A stretch of DNA of 64,000 nt from Lactobacillus isalae (lineage in GTDB: Bacteria; Bacillota; Bacilli; Lactobacillales; Lactobacillaceae), in assembly GCF_947539375.1 (NCBI RefSeq), contig NZ_OX443569.1:744001-808000 (forward strand), in the 5' to 3' direction. The notes below the pieces were generated by a model, which saw nothing but the letters and a program-made list of their open reading frames with translations, searched no databases and was not told where the DNA came from. Positions 43,085 through 51,559 of the stretch are shown piece after piece. Both the position numbers and the translations under genes were made by a program. The first letter of the stretch is position 1. Each line of letters opens with the position of its first letter.

Positions 43085-43358
43085 ATACAAAAAAAGTCCC
43101 TCAACCAAATTACTTTGATTGAGGGACGCTTCAGCGTGGTACCACCCTTTATTTATATTGCTATTGCTAACAATACCTTTCACGTGCGGCCAATTACTTG
43201 GCGATACGTTGGCACTATAACGGGTGCTCCCACTTCTTCTTACTTAAAATTAAGAATTAGAACTCGAAAGTGATTTTCATCTAGCCTTAGAATTTATCTC
43301 CTCACACCTAACGAGACTCGCTGCAAATTAAGATTAAACTACTCTTCTTTCTCTTTGT
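43085..43358 (-). promoter_or_regulatory. T-box riboswitch (probable Ile specifier) of brnQ
   Basis: The antiterminator sequence GGGTGGTACCACG (complement of 43135-43147) is a textbook T-box. The terminator pairs GTCCCTCAA with TTGAGGGAC (about 43095-43128), followed by a T-run. In Stem I the 5' side of the specifier loop holds AGTA and the 3' side reads GAAAATCA followed by CTTT, which pairs with AAAG below the loop. The codon one base before this lower helix is ATC (complement of 43272-43274), Ile. Uncharged tRNA-Ile would let transcription continue into brnQ. Confidence 0.85.
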
Positions 43359-43387
43359 TTTCAGATTAATTAAATTTGTTAATTATT

Positions 43388-43415
43388 ATTTTAATATAAG
43401 TATCATAAATGTCAA
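43388..43415 (-). promoter_or_regulatory. Promoter of the T-box-brnQ transcript
   Basis: Minus-strand TTGACA (43410-43415), 16 bp, TAAAAT (43388-43393), about 30 bp before Stem I. Confidence 0.7.
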
Positions 43416-43549
43416 TGTTTTTTTATAAATTTTTGTCTATTTAATATTATGCTAGTTTAACTCAAGTATTTTCATACGATGCTTTGGTGCTTCTTCCGTA
43501 TACCTACCAATTAAATCTTCAATACTCACCTAACTTCTTTTAAACAAAA

Positions 43550-44296
43550 TTACTTGACCGTATTGTCACCTGATAAAGTGCTCAAAATAATAGTGCCATC
43601 ATTATTTGTACTATTTACTTTTGCCACTGTTCCGTTTTTCCCAAAAAGTGAATTGTCTCCGCTTAAGGTACTCAATTGATATTGCTGAGCTTTTACATCT
43701 TCAACAATATTATCGCCAGAAGAAGTTGAAACCTGAAGTTTACCAGAAACTTCGCCATTTTTCATTGTAAAGTCACCACTGGTTAACTTAACTTTCCCTT
43801 GCTTTACTTTTACCCTCTTAAAATCAATATCGCCTGAAGTTGCAGTCAATTTAACTTCATCTACTTGCGTCTCTTTCAAACTTACATCTCCACTCACTAC
43901 AAATAAAGATAGAGAATCTAGTTTTAAATTCTTAATATCTGTATCTCCGCTAATTGTTGAAACACGTCCTGCACTTAAATGGATATCTTCAGGAACTGTA
44001 ATTATCAAATTTCCACCATCGTTATAACTAACTATATTTACTTCAAAGATTCCTTTTTTCCATAATTTACTATCTTTGTGATCTATCTTTGGCTCCTTAA
44101 TTTCAATAGTATCATTAGTCAATTCTACGCTTGGTTCTTCATCTGATAGTCCTTTATAGTGAACTTCAAACTTATCGCCGGTTTCAATTTTGAGGTCAAG
44201 ATCAATCAAATCAATATTTAGGTTAGTAAAACTGTCGTTACTTAGAACCTTGTCAATAACTTTATCTTTCGTATCATCACTCTTATTAAAAAACAT
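43550..44296 (-). CDS. DUF4097-type beta-strand repeat protein
   Basis: A 248-residue cytoplasmic-looking protein. From residue 20 on it is a series of short beta repeats with recurring TxSGD elements (VSTISGDTDIKN, VVSGDVSLKE, TATSGDIDFKR, LTSGDFTMKN, STSSGDNIVED, TLSGDN). This is typical of DUF4097/DUF4098 proteins, thought to form a right-handed beta helix like bactofilins. Function is not known; such genes are often near envelope stress regulators, but none is here. No signal peptide is visible. Confidence 0.83.
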   Translation of the reverse strand: MFFNKSDDTKDKVIDKVLSNDSFTNLNIDLIDLDLKIETGDKFEVHYKGLSDEEPSVELTNDTIEIKEPKIDHKDSKLWKKGIFEVNIVSYNDGGNLIITVPEDIHLSAGRVSTISGDTDIKNLKLDSLSLFVVSGDVSLKETQVDEVKLTATSGDIDFKRVKVKQGKVKLTSGDFTMKNGEVSGKLQVSTSSGDNIVEDVKAQQYQLSTLSGDNSLFGKNGTVAKVNSTNNDGTIILSTLSGDNTVK

Positions 44297-44405
44297 TTTA
44301 TGTACCTCTTTTTATCATTCATTCACTAATCTTATTTAAATTTACTATCATAGAGATACTTTTCAATGAAAGTTAACTAAGTGGTTAAAAATTATACCTA
44401 ACATG

Positions 44406-44434
44406 AAAAAAAGACAGCATGAGCTGTCTTTTTA
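44406..44434 (-). terminator. Terminator of the alcohol dehydrogenase gene
   Basis: AAAAAAAGACAGC pairs with GCTGTCTTTTT around ATGA. Confidence 0.87.
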
Positions 44435-44451
44435 TTGATTCTATTTAAAAA

Positions 44452-45495
44452 TTACTTTTCATTAACAATAATTAATGATTTGATTGCTTCACGATTACTC
44501 ATTGCTTCATAAGCTTCTTGAATATGATCTAAATCAAAGCTCTTAGTAAAGACTTTTCCTGGATTAATCTTATCATCAAGAACTGCTTTTAATAATACTT
44601 CTTTATCAGGCTTAGTTACTGAGGCAATACCACCGCGAAGACCAACATTTTTCCAGAATAGTTGGTTTGATTTTGGTTCTGCATGTGGTACACCTACTCT
44701 ACCAATTACAGCACCTGGGCGAGCAATTTGTCCAGCTTGTTCAATTGCACTTTCGGCACCAACGCACTCTAAAACCGCATCCGCACCAGCATTTTCCTTG
44801 GTTAAAGCAAGTACATCTTTAACTGCTTGTTCATCTCGGCTAGATACAATATCAGTCGCACCGAATTCTTTACCTAATTGTGCACGATCATCGTGGTGTG
44901 ATAAAAGAATAATCTTTTCTGCCCCCAATAACTTAGCGCCAATAACACCGGCAAGACCAACTGCCCCATCTCCAATTACAGCTACAGTATCACCAGGTTT
45001 TACTTCAGCATTTAAGGCAGCGTGGTAACCAGTTGCCATTACATCTGACAAAGTTTGAAGAGATGCTAATTGATCATCAGTATAATCTTCGGGCTTACCA
45101 GGAATTTTAACTAAGCCAGAATTTGCTGGTTCATATTTCATGTACTCTGCTTGATAACCGCCATTAGTTCCTGGTTTTTGATTTAAGCAATTACCTTCAA
45201 AACCATTGATACATGCCACACAGTGACCGCATCCATGAGTAAATGGGACAATGACAAAATCATTTACTTTAATATCTTTTACATCATCGCTTACTGCTTC
45301 AACAACACCAATTGCCTCGTGGCCAATTAATGACCCACTTTCACGATCAGCAATACCTCTAAACCACCATAAGTCTGAACCACAAACACTAGCTCTAATT
45401 ACTCGAATAATAGCTTGATTTTCTCCATCAATCTTAGGCTTTTCTACTTCTTTTACTTCTACTTTACCAGGTTCTACAAAAATTGCCGCTTTCAT
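44452..45495 (-). CDS. Zinc-dependent medium-chain alcohol dehydrogenase
   Basis: A 347-residue MDR enzyme. Catalytic zinc ligands: Cys in SVCGSDLWWF and the His-Glu pair in LIGHEAIGVVE. Structural zinc ligands: GCGHCVACINGFEGNC. The Rossmann motif is VAVIGDGAVGLAGVIGA. It oxidises alcohols or reduces aldehydes; the ASVCGSDLW pattern resembles the Tdh-like or AdhC-like group used on varied substrates. It is far from the main island, yet its promoter carries the same LysR module (45532-45598), so it is the outlying regulon member. NAD or NADP preference is not clear. Confidence 0.92.
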   Translation of the reverse strand: MKAAIFVEPGKVEVKEVEKPKIDGENQAIIRVIRASVCGSDLWWFRGIADRESGSLIGHEAIGVVEAVSDDVKDIKVNDFVIVPFTHGCGHCVACINGFEGNCLNQKPGTNGGYQAEYMKYEPANSGLVKIPGKPEDYTDDQLASLQTLSDVMATGYHAALNAEVKPGDTVAVIGDGAVGLAGVIGAKLLGAEKIILLSHHDDRAQLGKEFGATDIVSSRDEQAVKDVLALTKENAGADAVLECVGAESAIEQAGQIARPGAVIGRVGVPHAEPKSNQLFWKNVGLRGGIASVTKPDKEVLLKAVLDDKINPGKVFTKSFDLDHIQEAYEAMSNREAIKSLIIVNEK

Positions 45496-45579
45496 ACTCT
45501 ATATCCTTTCATTCCATTAACTTACATGTTTAGTTTAAATGAAAGTATTAGTTCATAAAATTACTAAAAAAACATACTA

Positions 45580-45598
45580 CTATACGTAATTTAAATAG
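45580..45598 (-). promoter_or_regulatory. LysR-type dyad, promoter of the alcohol dehydrogenase
   Basis: Coding strand CTATTTAAATTACGTATAG, 14 bp, AGTAATTTT, 19 bp, TAAACT at 45532-45537. It shows that the regulon reaches 12 kb beyond the island. Confidence 0.83.
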
Positions 45599-45626
45599 CA
45601 ATAATTACATATAGTCAAAATATCCT

Positions 45627-46250
45627 TTATTCAAATTTAGTATCCCAGTCAGGATCATTATTTGCATCAAAACACATTGCAATTTGTTCTTTAGTATTTC
45701 GATCAAGTGATAATTTCGGTAAATCATCTAAGGCAAAATATTCACAAGCATCTGTTTCATCATTTGGTGTAAATTCTCCATCTAATTCTTTACACAAGAA
45801 AAAGATTTTAGTGACATTCGTTGCTAAAATTGGTTTATTATGATGATTCCGATCTTGCACAGCAATAATTTTTACTGGTTTTACCCTTCGACCTGATTCT
45901 TCAAATGCTTCTTTAATGCAATTATCAGCAACTGTTTGATCATAGTCATTCCATCCTCCTGGCAACGACCATTCCTGAGACATCTTTTCCCGAACTAATA
46001 AGATTTTGTTATCTTTGAAAATCGCAGCCCTAGTTTCAATTTTGGGAGTTTGATACCCTTCATCCCCTAAGAAAAGCGTTTTAAGTTTCTCTTCTGGAAT
46101 TCCAGTTCTAGCCGACATCATTTCACCAGCAATTCTACGAATTTCTTCATAGCGTTCAAGATCAAAAACATCATGTCCGTATTTTAATCCAGCTTGAGCT
46201 AAACTTTGTAAATCCATCGCCCAATTTGCAATTTTATCATTTGTCTTCAT
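45627..46250 (-). CDS. NUDIX hydrolase with N-terminal extension
   Basis: A 207-residue protein. Residues 1-60 are the helical N-terminal region of the NUDIX_N-type ADP-ribose pyrophosphatase group; the NUDIX domain begins at TRAAIFKDNKILLVREKM. The NUDIX box reads GGWNDYDQTVADNCIKEAFEESG: the first Glu is Gln and the Arg is Lys compared with GX5EX7REUXEEXG, but the metal-binding EAFEE is intact. It probably hydrolyses a nucleoside diphosphate derivative. It starts 30 bp after the HAD gene stop and may be cotranscribed with it. Confidence 0.85.
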   Translation of the reverse strand: MKTNDKIANWAMDLQSLAQAGLKYGHDVFDLERYEEIRRIAGEMMSARTGIPEEKLKTLFLGDEGYQTPKIETRAAIFKDNKILLVREKMSQEWSLPGGWNDYDQTVADNCIKEAFEESGRRVKPVKIIAVQDRNHHNKPILATNVTKIFFLCKELDGEFTPNDETDACEYFALDDLPKLSLDRNTKEQIAMCFDANNDPDWDTKFE

Positions 46251-46282
46251 TTTTTAATCACCTGAAAAATTTTATAATTAAA

Positions 46283-46882
46283 TTAATGACTAGCAATGTA
46301 GTCTTGTAACTCGCCTAGCCTATCAATTTTAAAAGTAAAAGCTCGCATGCCTAATTTCTTTGCAGCATCAGTATTTACCTTCAAGTCATCAATGAATAAA
46401 CTTTCTTCTGGTTTCAACATATAACGAGCAAATAATTTTTCATAGATTCTTTTATCTGGTTTCATTAATTTCTCTTGTGCTGAAAAAACGTATCCATCGA
46501 AATAATTACCCATTTCAGAATCTTTAACAAAGTTTGCAAATTGCATTCCCGTATTAGACAAACCATAAATTTTGTAGCCTTTTTGGTGCAATTTTTCCAT
46601 ATAATTAAAAACTGGTTCATAAAAATCAACATTTTCGGGCCAAGTTACCATAATTTGTTTAACCTTGCTCTTTAAATTATCTGGAACACGATCCACAAAT
46701 ATTTCAGTTGCTTCTTTTTCCGTAATCTTTCCAGCATCAATCTCGGTCCACTCTTTAGATTCAAAAATTATTTTTCTTAATAAATCATGATCTGCTGGAC
46801 TTAATTCATAATGATTCAAAATTTCACCGGGGTTATAATTCATAATTACGTTGCCAAAATCAAAGACAATATTTTTTAGCAT
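46283..46882 (-). CDS. HAD-family phosphatase (subfamily IA, YihX-like)
   Basis: A 199-residue HAD hydrolase. Motif I is IVFDFGNVIMNYNP (nucleophile Asp, with Gly in the DxG form seen in YihX-like proteins), motif II is YGLSNTGMQF, the Lys is in KLMKPDKRIYEK and motif IV is LFIDDLKVNTDAAK. The start is the ATG at 46882, 8 bp after GGAGG. YihX-like proteins dephosphorylate sugar phosphates such as glucose 1-phosphate; the substrate here is unknown. Confidence 0.88.
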   Translation of the reverse strand: MLKNIVFDFGNVIMNYNPGEILNHYELSPADHDLLRKIIFESKEWTEIDAGKITEKEATEIFVDRVPDNLKSKVKQIMVTWPENVDFYEPVFNYMEKLHQKGYKIYGLSNTGMQFANFVKDSEMGNYFDGYVFSAQEKLMKPDKRIYEKLFARYMLKPEESLFIDDLKVNTDAAKKLGMRAFTFKIDRLGELQDYIASH

Positions 46883-47055
46883 TCGACTATCCTCCATCAT
46901 TCATAATCTATAACTAAAATATGCGCTTTTAATAAAAATCTTGCAAGAAAATATCTAACTTGTATATAACATTTCATCTTAGCACTTTACTTTTACTGTA
47001 ATTATTACTTCATTAATGATGATTGGTCTATTAATAAATCAATGCAGATAAAGTT

Positions 47056-47117
47056 TTGCTATAATTATTAAAGCTAGCTTATTTATTGCTATAATTATTA
47101 AAGCTAGCTTATTTATT
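47056..47117 (+). repeat. 30-bp tandem duplication carrying two -10 elements
   Basis: Two copies of a 30-bp unit (period measured from GCTATAATT at 47058 to 47088). Each has TATAAT (47060-47065 and 47090-47095) and the palindrome AAGCTAGCTT. It lies directly before the TMEM175-like gene and seems to double its promoter. Confidence 0.85.
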
Positions 47118-47130
47118 ATAGGAGTAACTC

Positions 47131-47814
47131 ATGCCAAGAAATTCCAGAAAACACAATTTTGATCAATTTTCAGATCAAGAAAAAGAAAAATTAAACAACG
47201 TTAAAAAAGAATTAATTGAAGCTCAAAAAAATGAGCCTGAAAGTCTACATGAACACTTGCAAGCTTTTAATGATGGTGTAATGGCAATCATCATTACAAT
47301 TATTGTTTTAGAAATTCAGCCTGCACTGCATGAAGTTCATTATCAACAGTTCATCAATAATATTATCGTCTTTCTAATCACTTTTTTTATTGTGGCAGAC
47401 TTTTGGTATGATCTGCACTTAGCATTTTCTTACTACATTTTTAAGCCATCAAAAACAATTGCTATTTTAGACTTCTTTTTCTTAGCTGACTTGTCGCTTT
47501 TACCAGTCATGACAAAATGGATTATGGCAGAAACTTCCACTTTTGCTGTAGCAAACTTTGGAATTGTATTTTTAATTGCTAAGATTTTAGAATATTTAAT
47601 TCAATATTTTGGAGCTAGAAAAACAGCTAAATATTCTCAAATAATGAACATTATTATCAGTCGTTCTTTCATTAGAAAAATGACCGTAACTTTATTTTTG
47701 AACGTTATATTAATTATCTTATCATTGTTTAATGCTAAATTAGCGATGATATTATATCTAGTTATTCCAGTTATTTCATTCCTGTTTCCAGTCAAACGCA
47801 CTAAAATAATATAG
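47131..47814 (+). CDS. TMEM175-like (DUF1211) channel protein
   Basis: A 227-residue membrane protein with a charged 40-residue N-terminus and about six helices. Helix 1 contains the family motif HLQAFNDGVMAIIITIIVLE (FSD variant with Asn). Bacterial TMEM175 forms potassium channels. It is a distant paralog of 27396-27977. GGAG precedes the ATG, and the 30-bp promoter duplication lies just upstream. Confidence 0.85.
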   Translation: MPRNSRKHNFDQFSDQEKEKLNNVKKELIEAQKNEPESLHEHLQAFNDGVMAIIITIIVLEIQPALHEVHYQQFINNIIVFLITFFIVADFWYDLHLAFSYYIFKPSKTIAILDFFFLADLSLLPVMTKWIMAETSTFAVANFGIVFLIAKILEYLIQYFGARKTAKYSQIMNIIISRSFIRKMTVTLFLNVILIILSLFNAKLAMILYLVIPVISFLFPVKRTKII

Positions 47815-47823
47815 TCAAAAAGG

Positions 47824-47866
47824 CACTAATAGATTTATCTTTTACAAAAATCTATTAGTGTTTTTT
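47824..47866 (+). terminator. Terminator of the TMEM175-like gene
   Basis: CACTAATAGATTT (47824-47836) pairs with AAATCTATTAGTG (47848-47860), followed by a T-run. Confidence 0.88.
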
Positions 47867-47867
47867 T

Positions 47868-48011
47868 CTAGTTCTTATCTTGTTCCTTGCAATGACTCTT
47901 GCACGCACATTCCTTGTCATTCACCATTTTGCAATGACAAATACCATCTTTTCCAGCGCAAGGACAACCTTTCTGACATTTCATTCCTTTGTGACAATAT
48001 CCATTTTTCAT
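47868..48011 (-). CDS. Cys-rich metallothionein-like peptide (47 aa)
   Basis: A short gene rich in cysteine. From the ATG at 48011 the peptide has 47 residues with 9 Cys, arranged CxHxxxxC...CxC...CxC...CxC...C (C6, C12, C16, C18, C25, C27, C35, C37, C41) plus three His; Lys makes up about a fifth. The pattern GCPCAGKDGICHCK and CACKSHC looks like bacterial metallothionein (SmtA/BmtA), which binds Zn, Cu or Cd. AGAGG lies 8 bp before the 48011 ATG; an ATG two codons upstream (48017) is too close to it. It is convergent with the TMEM175-like gene. Metal binding is inferred, not shown. Confidence 0.78.
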   Translation of the reverse strand: MKNGYCHKGMKCQKGCPCAGKDGICHCKMVNDKECACKSHCKEQDKN

Positions 48012-48080
48012 TTTCATCGCCTCTGCAATATATTATGTTCGCAGTATTCTGCTTTAGCAAATTTTCTATACTAATAATAA

Positions 48081-49016
48081 CTAATCATATTGCTTCACTA
48101 TCTCTTTTAATTGTTTAAGATAGCTTTCTTTTAATTCATCAGGATAAATAATTTTCACATTACTACCTAATGAAATTAAATAATTAATCAAATAATGTAG
48201 TTCCTCTCTATTATATTTGCCATCCAAATAAATTTTTCCTTTATCATGAATAATATTCATAATTGGATAAGAATTATACTGGACTTTTTGTTCTCCTTCT
48301 TTTGTCAAAATGCAACGATATGAAATTTGATAATATTCTGTTTCATATTGCTTAAAACTAGCTACTAACTCTTTTCTATTAATTAAACTATCTTGATTAA
48401 TAGCTATTTCAACTTTTTGAAATTTATCTAGTCTTAAAATCTTCCAAACTGCTGATTTTTCATTATAAGCATGACAGAACCAATTTCCTGCTTGAAAAAA
48501 TAGATCCAATAATTGGAAATTTTGCTCTTTATTTGAAAGTTGTGAACTTTGCACATTAATTCGCCTATTATTAATACAAGCATCAATTAAAGTTTCAAAG
48601 TACTTTACTTGATTTAAACTCGGTTGACTATTAAAATGAATCACCTTATCTTGAAGTTTAATCTGTTCTTGTAGTTTATACGATAAACTTTTAAGTAATT
48701 TCTGCTTAATTTGATCATATTCATTACTGTAAGGCGTAGTAGAAATCTTTTTAATTGCTTCTAAGGCAAAGAAAATTGCATTTATTTCTTGCGTATTAAA
48801 TCTAATTGGCGTTAGAAGTTTATTATTAGTTAAGTGATAACCGCCTTGACGACCTGCTTGCGTATAAAATGACAACCCCAATTGTTCTAAATCTGTAATA
48901 TCACGCAATGCTGTTCTTTCTGAAATTGAAAAGCGATCTTCTAACTCCTTTAAATGAAATATTTTCTTGTCACTTAAATAAATTAATTCTTGATTTAGTC
49001 TTTCTGATTTTTTCAT
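48081..49016 (-). CDS. WYL-domain transcriptional regulator (YafY-like)
   Basis: A 311-residue regulator with an N-terminal HTH_11/DeoR-like winged helix (KELEDRFSISERTALRDITD then LEQLGLSFYTQAGRQGG) and a C-terminal WYL domain (VWKILRLDKFQKVEIAI, YNREELHYLINYLISLGSNV). WYL domains sense small ligands or nucleic acid. It is divergent from the broken flavin-oxidase gene at 49102, which was probably its target. Confidence 0.88.
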   Translation of the reverse strand: MKKSERLNQELIYLSDKKIFHLKELEDRFSISERTALRDITDLEQLGLSFYTQAGRQGGYHLTNNKLLTPIRFNTQEINAIFFALEAIKKISTTPYSNEYDQIKQKLLKSLSYKLQEQIKLQDKVIHFNSQPSLNQVKYFETLIDACINNRRINVQSSQLSNKEQNFQLLDLFFQAGNWFCHAYNEKSAVWKILRLDKFQKVEIAINQDSLINRKELVASFKQYETEYYQISYRCILTKEGEQKVQYNSYPIMNIIHDKGKIYLDGKYNREELHYLINYLISLGSNVKIIYPDELKESYLKQLKEIVKQYD

Positions 49017-49101
49017 AATTTCAATTTATTCCGTCAAAAAATGTCAGTATTTTCTTATATAATAATTCTACTGGATAAAAACGACAAGAAAGGATTTAAT
49101 T

Positions 49102-49558
49102 ATGGTAGACATTTTAAATAATCATACAAGTAATCAGGAGTTTTTAGATTTTGCAGTAAATCAAATCCATAATGTTGATGTAGCAACAACTCATCATGGC
49201 GAACCAAGTGCACAAGTATGCGATTTATTGCTTAATAAAAACGGCAAATTATATATTGCTACTTCTAGCCAAAATCCATTCTTTCGAGATTTAATACCAA
49301 CCAAAAGTTATTGTAAATGGCTACAAAGGAAATGGAACAATGGACTCTTGTGGTTTTTCAATTAAAGGCATTATCAAGAATGTAGACCATCAATACATTG
49401 ATGAAATTTTTGAAAAGAATGCTTATCTTAATGAAATTTATGCAGATAATATCGAAGTTGCAAAAGAAGATTTAAGAGTACTAGAAATCACACCACAAAG
49501 CGCAGGTTATCTTGATCATCGCACCACTCCTATTTTTATGAGAAAATTTAAATTTTAA
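49102..49558 (+). pseudogene. Frameshifted pyridoxamine-5'-phosphate-oxidase-like gene
   Basis: Two frames together make a split-barrel flavin protein. The first (49102 on) reads VDILNNHTSNQEFLDFAVNQ then ATTHHGEPSAQVCDLLLNKN and IATSSQNPFFRDL. The second continues PKVIVNGYKGNGTMDSCGFS from about 49302 and ends LDHRTTPIFMRKFKF. The frameshift is near 49300, with a probable short deletion. Such proteins bind FMN and act on small redox substrates. It is divergent from an intact WYL regulator. Confidence 0.8.
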
Positions 49559-49563
49559 ACATA

Positions 49564-49608
49564 TCCAAAAATGTCGATAGACCATTATATGAATCTATCG
49601 ACATTTTT
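49564..49608. terminator. Bidirectional terminator
   Basis: AAAAATGTCGATAGA pairs with TCTATCGACATTTTT around 12 bases. It serves both the broken oxidase and methyltransferase copy 2. Confidence 0.9.
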
Positions 49609-49611
49609 ATA

Positions 49612-50352
49612 TTATTTTTCACATTTAAAAAACCAACGAGTGGCATTTTTATCTTTCATCTCTAAGCTAAAATCAGAACCTACTTCAATAGAAGCAAAAC
49701 CTGCTTGCGTTAGCAATGATTTAATAACTGGCAATTCATACGCTCTTTCATAATGAGTTTCAGACAAACGATTGTACTTCCCATTTTCCATTCTATTAAA
49801 GAAAGTCAGGTCGTGAATTACCCCATGCTCAACATCATCATCTGCATAACTTTGCCACATAAAGGCTCTTGAATAATCTTCATCCTGATAATTATACATA
49901 AAGCCGGGATACACATCATCAGTTTGATGCGGAGTAATTACATCAAAAAGAAAAACACCATCCCTCTCTAAATGATTAGCGACTTCTGAAAATACCTGGA
50001 ACAAATCATTTTCATCATCTAAATAACAAAGCGAATCTGCATAACAGGTAATCACATCATACTTTTCAAGGCCACTCAAATCTCGCATATCAGTTTCAAT
50101 TAACTGCATGGAAACATTGTTTTCAACGCTATGTTGACTAGCCAAACTGAGCATTTCATCGGAAAAGTCTGCCACTGTGACATTGATTTCATCTTTTGCT
50201 AATAAAACAGCTAATCGTCCACTACCACCAGCCAAATCAAGCAAATTACAATCTGCCTTTTTAATATTAGCCAAAGTGAATTTTTCCCAATTTTTATACA
50301 TATCTGAATCAAATAATTGATCATATAATTGAGCGAAAGTTTGATATATCAT
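49612..50352 (-). CDS. SAM-dependent class I methyltransferase (copy 2)
   Basis: A close paralog of 33752-34492 and of the same length (246 residues) when the start is taken at 50352 (MIYQTFAQLYDQLFDSDMYK, shared with copy 1). The longer open frame to 50409 has no ribosome site. Motif I is CNLLDLAGGSGRLAVLLAKD. Most differences are spread evenly, so the copies are not recent. The substrate is unknown. Confidence 0.88.
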   Translation of the reverse strand: MIYQTFAQLYDQLFDSDMYKNWEKFTLANIKKADCNLLDLAGGSGRLAVLLAKDEINVTVADFSDEMLSLASQHSVENNVSMQLIETDMRDLSGLEKYDVITCYADSLCYLDDENDLFQVFSEVANHLERDGVFLFDVITPHQTDDVYPGFMYNYQDEDYSRAFMWQSYADDDVEHGVIHDLTFFNRMENGKYNRLSETHYERAYELPVIKSLLTQAGFASIEVGSDFSLEMKDKNATRWFFKCEK

Positions 50353-50620
50353 TTTATAAATCCAATCTTTACAGAAGTTATCTATAATTCTCTCATTAAT
50401 TTGGAACAATGGCGATAAAATTTTGGCTTTATTATGTATAATTTTATGCTCTTATTCACTTTAAAACTAAAAATTTTAGTATTTTCTTTACATCATAAAT
50501 AAAGGATTGAAAATCTCCTGACACTTGTGACATCTTTTAGTTCCAACCATTTAATTGATATGGTAAACGTAAACCTACTCCATAATTTTGATAATCTAAA
50601 ACTTGAAATTTAACAAATCA

Positions 50621-50689
50621 CGCTCATTTTGACAGCGAGCGGTAAATAAAAACTGGAATTGGTACTTTGATACCTTTTCCAGTTTTTTT
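50621..50689 (+). promoter_or_regulatory. Structured leader with attenuator upstream of the MFS pseudogene
   Basis: A small hairpin (CGCTC 50621-50625 with GAGCG 50637-50641) is followed by a strong terminator: AAAAACTGGAA (50648-50658) with TTCCAGTTTTT (50677-50687) and an inner GGTA/TACC pair. It ends 24 bp before the MFS start codon, so it can only be a premature terminator for that gene. Any ligand is unknown. The stretch 50410-50620 has no gene; it is AT-rich. Confidence 0.6.
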
Positions 50690-50713
50690 CTTTAAGAAAG
50701 GATAATTTTATTT

Positions 50714-51484
50714 ATGATCCTAAGCAAACATCAAAAAATATGGATGGTGATTACTCTTTTATGTGGTAGTTTTACGACAGCTTTTTCAGAAACATTAATG
50801 AACAATGGATTACCAACAATTATGAAAGAAGTGCACGTCGACGAAATGACTGTGCAATTGTTAAGTACCGGATACATGCTAGTTGCTGGAATGTCGATGC
50901 CATTAACTCCATTTTTAGTGAAAAGATTTTCCTTAAATAAACTCTTCACAACTACAATGTCTATCTTTTTAGTTGGGACCCTTATTGCTACATTTGCGCC
51001 AAATTTTTCAATCTTATTAATCGGTCATCTAATTGAAGCAATTGCTGTAGGAATTAATATGCCACTGGTTTCTAGTGTCTTATCACTCTTATTTCCACCA
51101 AACCAAAGAGGAACAGTTATGGGATTAGCTGGAATTATTATAAATTTAGGACCCGCAATTGGCGATTTCAGGAATTATCGTTGAATATTTCTCTGGGCGC
51201 ATGCTTTTTATTATTTTAATCCCAATAAGTATTCTCGTAATTCTAGCTACACACCTCTTCGTTAAAAATATTCTTACAAAACAGTCGGATCATTTAGGCT
51301 TTTACTGTGTTATTTCATCAATTCTAGGCACAGGTGCTCTTTTATACAGTCTGGGACGAATCGGACAAACTGGAAAATTAGGATTAGAAACAATTCTTTT
51401 ATTAATCTTGGGTATTTTAGTAATTATTTATTTTATAAGGCGCCAATTAAAGTTAGAACATCCTCTATTAGAGATACGTGTTTA
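50714..51484 (+). pseudogene. MFS drug transporter, frameshifted and cut by IS66
   Basis: The first frame (50714-51184) covers the N-terminal helices with ITLLCGSFTTAFSETLMNNG and the DHA2-like motif-C region ending NLGPAIG. A small deletion near 51165 shifts the frame; the next frame continues AISGIIVEYFSGRMLFIILI and ends LEHPLLEIRV at a stop formed by the first bases of the IS66 inverted repeat. So the gene has a frameshift and has lost its C-terminal half. It had an attenuator leader. Confidence 0.82.
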
Positions 51485-51559
51485 GTAAGCGTCAAATAAA
51501 ATAGTGTACTTAAAAACCGTCCCAGTTACTATTATACTGAGGAGGTTATTTAAGTTCTC

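Noticed and set aside
43452-43529. A 25-codon minus-strand frame starting GTG (VSIEDLIGRYTEEAPKHRMK...)
   Set aside because: It reads like a protein, with a weak AAGAAG before it, but is too short and unsupported to call a gene; it may be a leftover of a deleted gene.
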